Made by a program: the position numbers and the translations under genes
NCBI RefSeq assembly: GCF_900112425.1
Contig: NZ_FOLP01000003.1
Location: 1-64,000 of the forward strand
DNA length: 64,000 nt
Origin: Variovorax sp. OK212
GTDB taxonomy: Bacteria; Pseudomonadota; Gammaproteobacteria; Burkholderiales; Burkholderiaceae_C
Direction of reading: 5' to 3'
In this document: positions 63,754-64,000 of the stretch, in pieces
How positions within the stretch are numbered: position 1 is the stretch's first letter
How the letters are laid out: the number at the start of each line of letters is the position of its first letter
Notes under the pieces: model-generated
What the model was told of the DNA's origin: nothing
Databases searched by the model: none
What the model saw: only the letters and a program-made list of their open reading frames with translations

Positions 63754-64000
63754 GTGCCGTACACCCTGCCAGCCCTGCCTTATGCCTTCGACGCGCTCGA
63801 GCCTCACATCGACGCGCAGACGATGGAAATCCACCATGGCAAGCACCACCAGACCTATGTGAACAACCTCAATGCCGCGTTGAAAGACACGCCGCACGGG
63901 GAAACGCCGGTGGAACAACTGATCGCCGGCGTCGAGCAGCTGCCCGACGCCTTGCGCGCCCCGGTGCGCAACAACGGCGGCGGCCACGCCAACCACAGCC
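63754..64000 (+). CDS. sodB: Superoxide dismutase (Fe/Mn), N-terminal part
   Basis: The first 82 residues are visible before the window ends. After a GTG start (AAGGAG ten bases upstream) they read [39 protein letters not shown], with the first metal ligand in MEIHHGKHH, and end GGGHANHS with the second. These are standard for the iron/manganese family; the metal-deciding C-terminal part is outside the window, so sodA rather than sodB is possible. A Fur-like site lies 68 bases upstream. Confidence 0.9.
   Translation, partial: MPYTLPALPYAFDALEPHIDAQTMEIHHGKHHQTYVNNLNAALKDTPHGETPVEQLIAGVEQLPDALRAPVRNNGGGHANHS

Overview
The window looks like chromosomal DNA from a high-GC betaproteobacterium of the order Burkholderiales, most likely Comamonadaceae and close to Variovorax. 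This rests on base composition, codon use, protein sequence character and gene order (ffs-dnaX-ybaB-recR, trxA-rho, pst-pho next to ppk1/ppx). No database search was possible, so the genus is an inference.

Layout. 1-1683: the end of a mobile island, with the edge of an IS3-family insertion sequence, a P4-type tyrosine integrase and the tRNA-Arg(TCT) it probably uses as attachment site. 1902-6404: a TetR regulator followed by four enzyme genes (MDR reductase, SDR, Old Yellow Enzyme, alpha/beta hydrolase), with two copies of one operator-like sequence. 6474-9423: tRNA-Pro, a glutathione S-transferase, a bacterial UBP-type zinc finger protein and a cNMP-domain/thioredoxin-reductase-like fusion.

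9536-21905 is a phosphate-starvation block: an OlsB-like ornithine lipid acyltransferase, ppk1, sixA, ppx and pstSCAB-phoU-phoB-phoR. PhoB-box-like 11-bp repeats stand before olsB, ppk1, ppx and pstS. 21928-28430 holds a MATE transporter, a membrane glycosyltransferase-like protein, L31 type B, a Gfo/Idh/MocA dehydrogenase, Rho and thioredoxin. 28599-35685 is a tightly coupled AddB-like/AddA-like nuclease-helicase pair plus a flavoprotein. 35773-39372 carries the 4.5S RNA, dnaX (with a probable -1 frameshift site), ybaB, recR and a MAPEG protein. 39523-43587 holds a nitrate/sulfonate/taurine-class ABC transporter and an LtrA-like protein. 43666-47318 has mltD, gloB, a methyltransferase and rnhA. 

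47440-57658 appears to be an amide-scavenging locus: an AraC regulator, a GatC/AtzG-like small protein, two amidase-signature enzymes, a urea/amide-type five-gene ABC transporter and an FmdA-type formamidase. No urease genes are present. 57754-64000 holds a GAF protein, the moaA-mobA-moeA molybdenum cofactor cluster, a beta-lactamase-fold protein, a secreted protein of unknown function and the start of a superoxide dismutase gene behind a Fur-box-like site.

Most of the window is ordinary, densely packed chromosome. The accessory parts are the island edge at the left and perhaps the 1.9-6.4 kb enzyme cassette. The strongest unusual signals are the dnaX slippery site, the shared TetR operator, the array of Pho boxes, the UBP zinc finger/cNMP-reductase pair, the amide locus, and the very tight overlaps at gloB/methyltransferase and rnhA.
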